A DNA stretch of 27,361 nt from Oscillospiraceae bacterium (lineage in GTDB: Bacteria > Bacillota_A > Clostridia > Oscillospirales > Oscillospiraceae). Shown one piece after another: positions 1 through 6,927 of the stretch. The notes below the pieces were generated by a model. The model made no database searches. It saw nothing but the letters and a program-made list of their open reading frames with translations, and had not been told where the DNA came from. The stretch is from the NCBI GenBank assembly GCA_902789835.1, contig CADAPN010000076.1, positions 1-27,361 of the forward strand, given 5' to 3'. Positions within the stretch are counted from its first letter, which is position 1; each line of letters starts with the position of its first letter. Both the position numbers and the translations under genes were made by a program.

Positions 1-27
1 TTCCTGTGAAATATCATAGATTTTCAT
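1..27 (-). CDS. Start of a cyclase-family (arylformamidase-like) protein, cut by window edge
   Basis: Only the first nine codons lie in the window, reading MKIYDISQE, and the gene runs off the left edge. This N-terminus resembles that of metal-dependent cyclase-family proteins (kynurenine formamidase-like), which often begin MKIYDIS. A GGAGA ribosome binding site sits about eight bases upstream, and a well-spaced promoter lies behind it (61-89). The start is therefore well supported; the family assignment rests on nine residues and memory of the family, so it is tentative. Confidence 0.5.
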
Positions 28-60
28 GGTCTGTTCTCCATCAATTCATTTGCTGATCCG

Positions 61-89
61 ATTGTACCATATTTTGTGCCTGTGCGCAA
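61..89 (-). promoter_or_regulatory. Sigma-70-type promoter for the leftward cyclase-like gene
   Basis: On the minus strand TTGCGC (84-89) and TACAAT (61-66) are separated by exactly 17 bases. The predicted transcript would start near position 54, leaving a 5' leader of roughly 27 nt before the ATG at 27. Nothing else in this strand and region needs the promoter. Confidence 0.6.
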
Positions 90-180
90 TTTCATATTCT
101 ACCTTCGGCGAATGGAGGGTGGTTTTCCGTCTTGGTAAGAAGACAACAACCGGCTCTGCCGGGGACAAAAAGGCTGATGA

Positions 181-213
181 AAAGGCCCTGGGCGTAGATG
201 CTCAGGGTCCTTT
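181..213. terminator. Bidirectional terminator-like hairpin
   Basis: AAAGGCCCTG pairs with CAGGGTCCTTT with a single bulged T, and the inner GCGT/ATGC can extend the stem. It is followed on the plus strand by a T-rich run and on the minus strand by CCTTTTC. No gene directly upstream explains it, so its role as a terminator is inferred from shape only. Confidence 0.4.
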
Positions 214-342
214 CCTTTTCTCCCGCTCCTGGGCCGTAATGCAGAAGCAAGAGCTTTTCTATTGCATAGGCAAGACAAAAGCTCCGTCCCTGTGTCTTGC
301 CACCGCTTTGAATTTGCGGAGCAAGCGAACGGCCGAAGCGGC

Positions 343-396
343 GGCTGATTCTGTTTGGGCGCAGCGAGGGACGAGCAAGGTCAAACAGAATCAGCC
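343..396. repeat. 15-bp perfect inverted repeat with 24-nt loop
   Basis: GGCTGATTCTGTTTG (343-357) is exactly complementary to CAAACAGAATCAGCC (382-396). The 24-nt loop is purine-rich. A partial echo of the motif, AAACAAAATCAGC, occurs near 763-775. There is no T-run after either side, so it does not look like an intrinsic terminator. It may be a dispersed palindromic element or the core stem of a structured RNA. Confidence 0.7.
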
Positions 397-821
397 AGAG
401 CGCAGGGCGAAGCGGATTACTTGCATGAGGGAACGATAGGGGGATTTGGCAGCGCGGCGAGCTGGCTTTTCCCATATGCGGGACAGCCGCCGCGCGGAAC
501 TGCCGGACGGGGCCTGCTGGATGTCATACGTTGGTTCAATGGGACCAGGCAGCGAGCGATACGGAGAGCGCGCAGGGTTGTGTGAGGCTGCGTGGGATGC
601 ACGAGGCGAGCTGCGCTCTCCCCCGCTGCGCAGCCGCCGGGGTTGCGGTTCGCACGGGGCTTCCGGGGCCGCTCACGGGCGCGCTCGATGTGGAGCGAGC
701 GGAGATACCGCAGCACGTCGAACAGGACGAGACGTGCGTATCGACACCTGTAAAAGAAGACCAAACAAAATCAGCTGATGCAAATCGAAGGCCTGTTGGG
801 CTTTGGGATGGACTCTTCTAC

Positions 822-1062
822 TTACCCGAACACATCTTCGGTATATACGTGTACTTCCTTAGGGGCACGGATCAAATAATTCCGTGCATATCCTTCTTTT
901 GTATTAGACGTAAGCATATCTATTATTAAATAGGTTTCTTCTCTTATCGCTGGCTTCATATCAAAGATATATGATGTTTCCGGGTATACATAATCGTTAC
1001 CTGTTTTATTCCTGAATTCTTCGAAATATACTAACAATTCGGAAATAGCCACAAGATTTCAT
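822..1062 (-). pseudogene. Small unknown reading frame, probably frameshifted near its start
   Basis: A perfect AAGGAGG (1070-1076) lies seven bases before an ATG at 1062, but that frame reads only MKSCGYFRIV and stops after 18 codons. One base away, a GTG at 1052 opens a 76-codon frame starting (V)AISELLVYFEEF and ending YTEDVFG. Its composition looks like real protein: acidic, with Tyr and Ile, and biased like a low-GC gene. Removing one T from TCTTGTGG would join the good start to this frame. I do not recognise the family. The AT-rich composition differs from the housekeeping genes to the right, which suggests acquired DNA. Confidence 0.4.
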
Positions 1063-1118
1063 ATACCGACCTCCTTTTAGATAGAGATGATCTGATTAAG
1101 ACGTCTACCATAAATCGG

Positions 1119-1286
1119 TTATCCACCTCCGTCCTTACGTTGAGTAATACCGCCTGTACCATTCTCACGGCGAGGTTTTTTTTCTTCTTTTTTATCATCA
1201 TTTTGATCCACAATTGCAATAGCGTTTTTTCCACCTATCCATAATAAAACCGTTGCCAATAGGAAAAGACCGTCTCTCAACAACAT
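1119..1286 (-). CDS. Possible 55-codon peptide gene with an integrase-like tail
   Basis: An ATG at 1286 opens a 55-codon frame. It begins MLLRDGLFLLATVLLWIGG, one hydrophobic segment, continues with a charged stretch (DDKKEEKKPRR) and ends ENGTGGITQRKDGGG. The last part resembles the N-terminal arm-binding segment of tyrosine integrases (NGxGSIxxRKDGRW). Shifting one base after RKDG would place a Trp next, as in intact integrases. There is no clear ribosome binding site, and a hairpin (1265-1300) overlaps the start. It may be a translated small protein or a remnant of a mobile-element integrase; the remnant is more likely. Confidence 0.3.
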   Translation of the reverse strand: MLLRDGLFLLATVLLWIGGKNAIAIVDQNDDKKEEKKPRRENGTGGITQRKDGGG

Positions 1287-1300
1287 GAGTGACGGTCTTT
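1265..1300. terminator. Hairpin near the end of lysS
   Basis: AAAGACCGTC (1265-1274) pairs perfectly with GACGGTCTTT (1291-1300), and CTCA/TGAG extends the stem inside the loop. It lies about 100 nt downstream of the lysS stop in the direction of lysS transcription and is the best terminator candidate for that cluster. The T-run is short (TCTTTTCC on the minus strand), so termination strength is uncertain. Confidence 0.5.
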
Positions 1301-1328
1301 CGTGATGATTAGAGAAATCTTTTGGTTG

Positions 1329-1350
1329 TTTCTGGTAAATTTCTGGTAAA
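1329..1350. repeat. Two tandem copies of an 11-bp repeat
   Basis: TTTCTGGTAAA occurs twice back to back (1329-1339 and 1340-1350). Short direct repeats of this size are typical of arm-type integrase binding sites at the ends of Tn916-like elements. Together with the integrase-like peptide scrap beside it, this may be the edge of a decayed integrative element inserted downstream of lysS. Confidence 0.55.
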
Positions 1351-1403
1351 TTGTCAAGTTATACCTTCGAAATAACCCAGAAGAACCAGTAAATATGGGC
1401 TTT

Positions 1404-2894
1404 TCAGTCGTTCGAGGGCTTCATCGTCGGGAACAGAAGCACGTCGCGAATGGCCGCCGAGTCGGTCAGCAGCATGCACAGACGGTCGATGCCGTAGCCG
1501 ATTCCGCCCGTGGGGGGCATGCCGATTTCCAGCGCATTCAGGAAGTCCTCATCCGTGGTGTTCGCCTCTTCGTCGCCCTTTGCAAGCTGCTCCTCCTGAT
1601 GACGGAAACGCTCGCGCTGGTCAATCGGGTCGTTCAGCTCGGAATAGGCATTGGCCATCTCCCAGCCGTTGATGAAGAGTTCAAAGCGCTCCACATGCTC
1701 CGGATCATCCGGCTTCCGCTTGGTCAGCGGAGAGATCTCAACGGGATGCTCGGTCAGGAAGGTCGGCTGAATCAGGTGCTCCTCCACAAAAGCGTCGAAG
1801 AACAGGTTCAGAATATCACCCTTCTGGTGACGTTCCTCATACGCGATTCCCTTCGCTTTCGCAGCGGCTCTCGCCTCTTCCAGCGTGTGGATCTCATGGA
1901 AGTCCACACCGCTGTACTGCTTCACCGCATCGGTCATGGTGATCCGGGCAAAGGGCTTGCCGAGGTCGATCTCCGTCCCGTTGTAGGTGACGACGGTTGT
2001 GCCAAGGACCTCCTGGGCCACATGGCGGTACAGGTTCTCGGTCAGGTCCATCATGCCGTGAAAGTCCGTATAGGCCTGATACAGCTCCATCAGGGTAAAC
2101 TCGGGGTTGTGCTTGGTGTCCATGCCCTCATTCCGGAAGACACGACCGATCTCATAGACCTTTTCCAGGCCGCCGACGATCAGACGTTTCAGGTACAGCT
2201 CCAGAGAAATACGAAGCTTCAGGTCCTGATCCAGGGCGTTAAAGTGGGTCAGGAACGGACGCGCGGCCGCGCCTCCGGCGTTCTGTACAAGCATGGGCGT
2301 TTCGACTTCAAGGAAGCCCTGCCCGTCGAGGTAGCGGCGGATGCTGGAGATGATCCGGGATCTGCGGATGAAGGTCTCGCGAACCTCCGCGTTCATGATC
2401 AGGTCTGTATAACGCTGACGGTAGCGAAGGTCCGTATTTGTCATGCCGTGATATTTCTCCGGCAGCGGACGCAGAGACTTCGTAAGCAGGGTGACATGCT
2501 CGACATGCACCGTGATCTCACCGGTCTGGGTCTTGAAGACATAACCGCTGACGCCGATGATATCGCCCACGTCGTATTTCCGGAAGTCGGCAAACTCGGT
2601 CTCCGTAACCGCGTCCTTGCGCACATAGAGCTGGATCTGGCCCTCGCGGTCCTGGATATGGCAGAAGATGGCTTTGCCCATGCCGCGTTTGGACATGATG
2701 CGTCCGGCAATGCTGACCTGCTTGTTCTCGTAGTCTTCAAAGGCGTCTTTGATCCCGGCCGAGGTCGCGTCGCGCTCAAATCTCGTCTCACGGAAAGGAT
2801 CGCGTCCCGCTTCCTGAAGCTCGGTCAGTTTGTCGCGGCGAATCTGCAGCAGCTCGGACACCTGCTGGGCAGTGGTTTCTTTTACTTCTTCCAT
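1404..2894 (-). CDS. lysS: Lysyl-tRNA synthetase, class II
   Basis: LysS charges tRNA-Lys with lysine in the cytoplasm. The 496-residue product has the usual length. It has an N-terminal OB-fold anticodon-binding domain (about residues 55-140), the GGAAARPF segment near 210, motif 2 ([15 protein letters not shown], about 253-267) and motif 3 ([16 protein letters not shown], starting near 464). I chose the ATG at 2894. An upstream in-frame GTG at 2900 overlaps the ribosome binding site GAGGAG and cannot be the real start. It is the last gene of its cluster and begins nine bases after greA stops, an arrangement common in Firmicutes. No T-box-like leader is present, so it is probably transcribed from upstream promoters. 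Confidence 0.97.
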   Translation of the reverse strand: MEEVKETTAQQVSELLQIRRDKLTELQEAGRDPFRETRFERDATSAGIKDAFEDYENKQVSIAGRIMSKRGMGKAIFCHIQDREGQIQLYVRKDAVTETEFADFRKYDVGDIIGVSGYVFKTQTGEITVHVEHVTLLTKSLRPLPEKYHGMTNTDLRYRQRYTDLIMNAEVRETFIRRSRIISSIRRYLDGQGFLEVETPMLVQNAGGAAARPFLTHFNALDQDLKLRISLELYLKRLIVGGLEKVYEIGRVFRNEGMDTKHNPEFTLMELYQAYTDFHGMMDLTENLYRHVAQEVLGTTVVTYNGTEIDLGKPFARITMTDAVKQYSGVDFHEIHTLEEARAAAKAKGIAYEERHQKGDILNLFFDAFVEEHLIQPTFLTEHPVEISPLTKRKPDDPEHVERFELFINGWEMANAYSELNDPIDQRERFRHQEEQLAKGDEEANTTDEDFLNALEIGMPPTGGIGYGIDRLCMLLTDSAAIRDVLLFPTMKPSND

Positions 2895-2903
2895 GGGCAC
2901 TCC

Positions 2904-3398
2904 TCAGGGATTCTCAACGGAGAGAACTTCCAGCCGGATCTCACCCGCGGGCGCGGCAATTGTCACGGTGTCGCCCGCACGGTGGCCGATCAGGCCCTTG
3001 CCGACCGGAGAGTCGTCGGAGATTCTGCCCTCGCGGGGATTGGCCTCTTGGGAGCCGACGATTTCATATTTATCTTCAAACTCATCGTCCAGGTCCTTGA
3101 CAGTCACAAAGCTGCCAAGCGTAACCGCATCTTTCGGGAGATTGTGATCCACGTTGTCCACGATTTCGGCATGTTCGATCAGGTCCTTATACTCGGCAAT
3201 ACGGGAATACAGCTTGCCCTGCTCGGTTTTCGCCTCGTCGTACTCGCTGTTCTCGGACAGGTCGCCGAAGCTTCTGGCTTCCTTGATCTGTTCGGAGACT
3301 TCCTTTTCACGGACGGTCTCCATGTAGTTGAGCTCTTTTTTAAGCTCGTCCAGGCGTTCCTGGCTCATTTTGTAACGATTGGAATTTGAACTGGCCAT
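2904..3398 (-). CDS. greA: Transcription elongation factor GreA
   Basis: GreA rescues backtracked RNA polymerase by stimulating cleavage of the nascent transcript 3' end through the secondary channel. The 164-residue product has the normal length. It has the long N-terminal coiled coil carrying the acidic tip (GDLSENSEYDEAK, about residues 45-57), followed by the C-terminal FKBP-like domain ending in VLSVENP. GAGGAGAG lies about eight bases before the ATG at 3398. It is only 25 bases downstream of the S41-like gene and nine bases upstream of lysS, so all three are almost certainly co-transcribed. Confidence 0.97.
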   Translation of the reverse strand: MASSNSNRYKMSQERLDELKKELNYMETVREKEVSEQIKEARSFGDLSENSEYDEAKTEQGKLYSRIAEYKDLIEHAEIVDNVDHNLPKDAVTLGSFVTVKDLDDEFEDKYEIVGSQEANPREGRISDDSPVGKGLIGHRAGDTVTIAAPAGEIRLEVLSVENP

Positions 3399-3423
3399 GT
3401 TTCTTCTCTCCTCAAAAGATTGT

Positions 3424-4671
3424 TTAGCTCAGATATCTGAGCGCTTCCATCAATTGTGTATCATCCGATACGCTGGCGGTGCCCTCTTCGCCGCCCACCG
3501 TGCCTTCGGTTGTACCGGTGGCTGCCGCATTGCGGTTAAAGACGATCATATCCGGCACGACGCCGCCGGCCGCCGCGATGTCCGTCCCGCTCGGGGACAG
3601 AAGGCTGTGCGTGCTCAGGCGCAGGGCGCTTCCGTCATGCAGGACGATGACTTCCTGGGTGCGGGTGTTGCCGGTTGTGGGCTCGCCGATGAGGGTTGCC
3701 CAGCGGTAATCCTTCAGGACCTGTGCGAAAAGCTCCGACTCGCGGAAGCTGCCGGCATTGATGAGCACGACCATGGGAAGCTCGAGGCTCATGCTGTCCG
3801 ACTCCGTAACGCGCTCGGTGCCGTCCTTGCTGATATCGGAGAACAGGCGCCCCGCCGGGAGCAGGTAATCCAGAAACGTCGCGGCTTCCGTGGTCAGACC
3901 GCCGGAATTGTCACGCACATCGATTACCAGGGAGACCGCCCCCTGGCTCAGCAGGTACTCGACGGCATCCACCGCCGCCTGACCGCTGCCGGCTTCAAAG
4001 TTATGGATCTGGACGTATCCAGCGCCCGTTTTCTCAAGACGATAGGTAATCGCCTCGGAATTGACGTTTGTCGCGTCGATCTCCAGCGGGTCGGACATGC
4101 CGACGATGGTGAGATTGAACTTCCCGTTCATCTTCGACCGGATCAGCGTCCGGACATCATCGGTCGACAGGGTATCTACCTTTTGCCCGTCCACCGCGGT
4201 AATCAGCATGCCGATCACGACCCCCGAGCGTGCGGCCGGTGAATCCGGATAGACCGTCACCACCTGGAAGCCGCCGCTGGAATCCTTGACCAGACTCATG
4301 CCGATGTCGGCATACTCATTGGACGATGAAAGCTGATAGGTTTTGTATTCATCATCCGTCAGGAAAGTGCTCCAGGAATCGCCAAGACCCGAAACCATCG
4401 CAATGGCCGCGGAATATCCCATGCTCTTGCGGTCGACAGGCTCGATGAACTTCTCATCGATGATATCCTTGATCTCGATGTAGCGCATGGCTTCGTCAAA
4501 GTCGTCTTTCCCGCCGACCTCCCGGACCACCTGGTTGCGCGTGATGATACGGGTTGCAAAGAGCGACCCGAGCACCATCGCCAGTACAAACCAGAGCGGA
4601 ATCCCGAGGCCGAACAGGCGGCGCAGAAAAATCCCCACCCCGCCGAACATGCGGCCGAACATTCGTCTCAT
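3424..4671 (-). CDS. Membrane-anchored S41/PDZ protein with lost catalytic dyad
   Basis: The 415-residue product has one N-terminal membrane segment (about 23-45), a PDZ domain (about 118-195) and a C-terminal-processing-peptidase (S41) fold. The S41 landmarks DVRDNSGGLTTEA (251-263), VVLINAGS (301-308), LIGEPTTG (327-334) and the C-terminal GGVVPDMIV all align. In active members the nucleophile lies in GSASASE and the general-base Lys, 25 residues later, in FGKGxxQ. Here these positions are Arg310 (GSFRESE) and Asn335 (TGNTRTQ); only Gln339 of the usual Ser-Lys-Gln set remains. The frame is intact and the fold conserved, so it is likely a folded pseudo-protease rather than a decaying gene. 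It follows ftsE and the ftsX-hydrolase fusion, suggesting a PDZ scaffold or regulator of that wall hydrolase. Its RBS AAGGAGAG is well placed. Confidence 0.9.
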   Translation of the reverse strand: MRRMFGRMFGGVGIFLRRLFGLGIPLWFVLAMVLGSLFATRIITRNQVVREVGGKDDFDEAMRYIEIKDIIDEKFIEPVDRKSMGYSAAIAMVSGLGDSWSTFLTDDEYKTYQLSSSNEYADIGMSLVKDSSGGFQVVTVYPDSPAARSGVVIGMLITAVDGQKVDTLSTDDVRTLIRSKMNGKFNLTIVGMSDPLEIDATNVNSEAITYRLEKTGAGYVQIHNFEAGSGQAAVDAVEYLLSQGAVSLVIDVRDNSGGLTTEAATFLDYLLPAGRLFSDISKDGTERVTESDSMSLELPMVVLINAGSFRESELFAQVLKDYRWATLIGEPTTGNTRTQEVIVLHDGSALRLSTHSLLSPSGTDIAAAGGVVPDMIVFNRNAAATGTTEGTVGGEEGTASVSDDTQLMEALRYLS

Positions 4672-4700
4672 GTTCTCTCTCCTTTTCCAAACTGAAATAC

Positions 4701-4740
4701 GCCAGCGCTCCCGGGCGGCATTTGCCGCCGAAGCGCCGGC
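4701..4740. promoter_or_regulatory. Strong intercistronic hairpin between the hydrolase fusion and the S41-like gene
   Basis: On the minus strand GCCGGCGCT pairs with AGCGCTGGC (one G-U pair), and inside it GGCGGCA pairs with TGCCGCC. The stem sits in the 87-nt gap before the S41-like gene, which has its own ribosome binding site. No T-run follows it, so it is more likely to protect or process mRNA, or attenuate read-through, than to terminate outright. Confidence 0.5.
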
Positions 4741-4758
4741 GATCCTGCCGCGCGAGGC

Positions 4759-6927
4759 TCAGCAGTTGTAATAGGACAGGCCGGAGAAGAACTGCGCGGG
4801 GTCGGTGCGCTCACCGTTGACGAACACCTCGAAGTGGCAGTGGGTACCGGTCGCCCGGCCCGTTGCCCCGAGATAGCCCACCGTCTGGCCTTGTGAGACC
4901 GTCTGTCCGCCGCCCACTGCCAGGCCTGACATATGCGCATAAAGGGTCTGATAACCGTTGCCGTGGTCGATAATCACGTAGTTGCCGTAACCGTCGTTGT
5001 AGCTTGCCGTCACGACCGTTCCGCCGTCGGAAGCCACGACCGGAGCGCCGTCATTGCCGTAGCCGTCGATGTCGATGCCGCTGTGGTAGCGGGTCGCACC
5101 GGTAAAGGGGTCGGTACGGTTGCCGAAACGGCTGGTAACACGGGTGCTGCAGGGCACCGGCCACCCCAGGTTTCCGGTACCGACAGCGCCGCCCGGATTC
5201 AGGCCGCCGCCACCGCCTTCGCCGCTTTCTCCGCCTTCGCCGCCACCGTTCTGGGCGTTCTGGGCATTCTGGCGGGCAATTGCCGCGGCACGGGCCGCCG
5301 CTTCTTCTTCTTTCTGGCGCTGGTAGGCCGCCATCATGTCGGCAATCTCCTGCGCGGCCGCTTCTTCGGCAGCCAGGAAGCCTTCATACTCCGTCACGGC
5401 CACGTCGATCTGATCTTCCAGCTCCGCGAGCTCTTTTTCGGTCTCGGCGATCTGGCCGTCAAGCATTTCCTTCTCTGTATTCAGGACCTCTTGCTTGGCT
5501 TCGCAGTCGGCCTTGACTTCTTCATATTCCGCCTTGACCCGCTCGCTTTCCTCACGCGCCTCGATATACGCGTCTTCCAGGTCGCGGTCAGCCGTCATGA
5601 TCTTCTCCATGTCGTCCAGCGCGGTGAGAAACTCATTGAAGTCTCCGGAGCTCATCAGCACGGTCAGAATATTATAGCCGCCGGTTTCTTCCATCGCGCG
5701 TACTCGGGTGCGGTACTTGTCCAGCTGGTTCTGTTCACGGTTCAGCGCAAGATGCAGCTCCTCTGTTTTCTCCTCAATGATTCCGTCATACATGACAATC
5801 TCTTCACCGACGAGACGGAGCGCTTCTTTCGCCGCATCGTTCTTCTCTTCCAGTGCCGTCTTCTGGTCGAGGACGTTTGCCTGCGCTTCCTTCAGCGTGT
5901 CGACGCGCTCTTCCGCCTCTTTTACCCGGGCGGAAATCTCGTCTTTCTTTGCCTGCAGCGCGTCAATATCACTCTGCGAGATGGCAAAGGCCGAGGGAAT
6001 GACGCTGGCCACCAGGGACAGCAGCATCAGGACCGCCATAATAACGGCGATCACGGAGATCATTCTTTTTTTGACACCTCCGAAGACGCCGATCAGAACG
6101 CCGACTCCCACATAGACCCCCAGCATCGGAAGCATTACCTGTTGGAAGGGAATCAGGGAAATAAAGCTGCCGGTCAGCGTATCCAGAAGACTGCTGTTCA
6201 GGACCGTATAGATGCCCCATACCGCGAGGAAGCCCAGCACGCCTCCCAGAAGCCCGAGAATCAGACCTTCAATCACAAAGGGCGTGCGGATGAAGGCGTT
6301 CGTCGCGCCGACCATCTTCATGATCGCAATCTCTTCCCGCCGGCCGAAAGTCGTCAGCTTGATGGTGTTGGACATGATGAAGAACGACACAAAGGTCAGA
6401 ATCACCGTCAGAATCAGCGATACCACGCTCACGATGTTGCGGATCCGGACAAAGCGGTCCGCATATTCGATCTGGGCGTTCACCTTTGCAATCCCGGGGA
6501 TGCCCTCAAGCTGGGTCTTGGTGTCGGCCATCTGGGAAATATCCGTCAGATGGATGACAAACCGGTGGCGGAAGACCGTCGAATCGATTCCCTCCATGAG
6601 GCGGTCATCATACTTGGACATGAAGTTCGTCATGGCCTGGTCGCGCGAGACGAAATCCGCCGCCAGCACGTTCGGCACGTTCATGATGTCGCCCTGCAGC
6701 GCCGCCGCAGAGGCCTCGTCCACGATGCTTTCATCCACGAAAGCGACCACTTCGTTCTGCTGTTCCAGATCCGCGATGAGCGCGTCGATGTTCAGCGACA
6801 GAAGCGTAATGCTGCCCATGATGATCAGGCAGGCCGTGATAATCGTCACGGAGGCGAAGGACATGAAACCATGCGTCCGGATGCTCCGGAATCCTTCGCG
6901 AATGAGATATGCACTCTTACTCAAGCT
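4759..6927 (-). CDS. ftsX: FtsX fused in frame to a coiled-coil M23 peptidoglycan hydrolase
   Basis: One 722-codon frame joins two proteins that are normally separate. Residues 1-288 are FtsX: a membrane segment at about 21-47, the extracellular domain, and three more segments at about 165-187, 216-240 and 262-283. Residues 289-722 are an EnvC/PcsB-type hydrolase: hydrophobic signal peptide (about 290-315, ending in the cleavage motif AFA), coiled coil (about 322-560), Gly-rich linker and an M23 (LytM) domain. All four zinc/catalytic positions are present: HSGID (His615, Asp619), YAH (His665) and HCH (His696/698). The enzyme therefore looks active. The junction is a run of seven A; with six, FtsX would end VKKE and the hydrolase would start at the overlapping ATGA (ATG at 6063). 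The ATG at 6927 overlaps the ftsE end by 11 nt and gives the standard FtsX N-terminus. A sequencing indel is the main alternative explanation. Confidence 0.9.
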   Translation of the reverse strand, partial: SLSKSAYLIREGFRSIRTHGFMSFASVTIITACLIIMGSITLLSLNIDALIADLEQQNEVVAFVDESIVDEASAAALQGDIMNVPNVLAADFVSRDQAMTNFMSKYDDRLMEGIDSTVFRHRFVIHLTDISQMADTKTQLEGIPGIAKVNAQIEYADRFVRIRNIVSVVSLILTVILTFVSFFIMSNTIKLTTFGRREEIAIMKMVGATNAFIRTPFVIEGLILGLLGGVLGFLAVWGIYTVLNSSLLDTLTGSFISLIPFQQVMLPMLGVYVGVGVLIGVFGGVKKRMISVIAVIMAVLMLLSLVASVIPSAFAISQSDIDALQAKKDEISARVKEAEERVDTLKEAQANVLDQKTALEEKNDAAKEALRLVGEEIVMYDGIIEEKTEELHLALNREQNQLDKYRTRVRAMEETGGYNILTVLMSSGDFNEFLTALDDMEKIMTADRDLEDAYIEAREESERVKAEYEEVKADCEAKQEVLNTEKEMLDGQIAETEKELAELEDQIDVAVTEYEGFLAAEEAAAQEIADMMAAYQRQKEEEAAARAAAIARQNAQNAQNGGGEGGESGEGGGGGLNPGGAVGTGNLGWPVPCSTRVTSRFGNRTDPFTGATRYHSGIDIDGYGNDGAPVVASDGGTVVTASYNDGYGNYVIIDHGNGYQTLYAHMSGLAVGGGQTVSQGQTVGYLGATGRATGTHCHFEVFVNGERTDPAQFFSGLSYYNC
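6061..6081 (-). other. ftsX/hydrolase junction: A7 tract, internal RBS and ATGA
   Basis: Read on the minus strand, this site holds GGAGGT (6076-6081), then GTC, seven A residues (6066-6072), and GAATGATC with the internal ATG at 6061-6063. The internal RBS could start the hydrolase independently (12-nt spacing, slightly long). One A fewer puts a TGA stop in the ftsX frame overlapping that ATG. The site therefore looks like a former stop/start overlap, or a live slippage site. Confidence 0.75.

Larger units (their letters stand above)
28..821. other. GC-rich, hairpin-rich stretch with no convincing gene
   Basis: Open frames exist on both strands here, but they are rich in Arg, Pro, Ala and Ser, lack ribosome binding sites and resemble no family I know. 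Several inverted repeats stand out: CCGGC-TCT-GCCGG at 150-162, a terminator-like stem at 181-213, a 15-bp perfect stem at 343-357/382-396, GCTGCGC/GCGCAGC near 611-636, and GCACGTC/GACGTGC near 713-737. The block could be a large structured RNA, a dispersed intergenic repeat or the residue of a mobile element. I recognise no RNase P, tmRNA, SRP or riboswitch signature in it. Confidence 0.45.

Noticed and set aside
28..821. RNase P RNA, tmRNA or SRP RNA in the left GC-rich block
   Set aside because: None of their conserved core sequences could be found on either strand.
2895..2900. GTG at 2900 as the lysS start
   Set aside because: It sits inside the GAGGAG ribosome binding site of the ATG at 2894.
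1395..3389. Plus-strand frame of over 600 codons opposite lysS and greA
   Set aside because: It runs straight across the boundary of two real genes on the other strand and has no ribosome binding site or recognisable domain.
2895..3423. T-box leader for lysS
   Set aside because: The upstream sequence is the greA gene with a nine-base gap, so there is no room for a leader.
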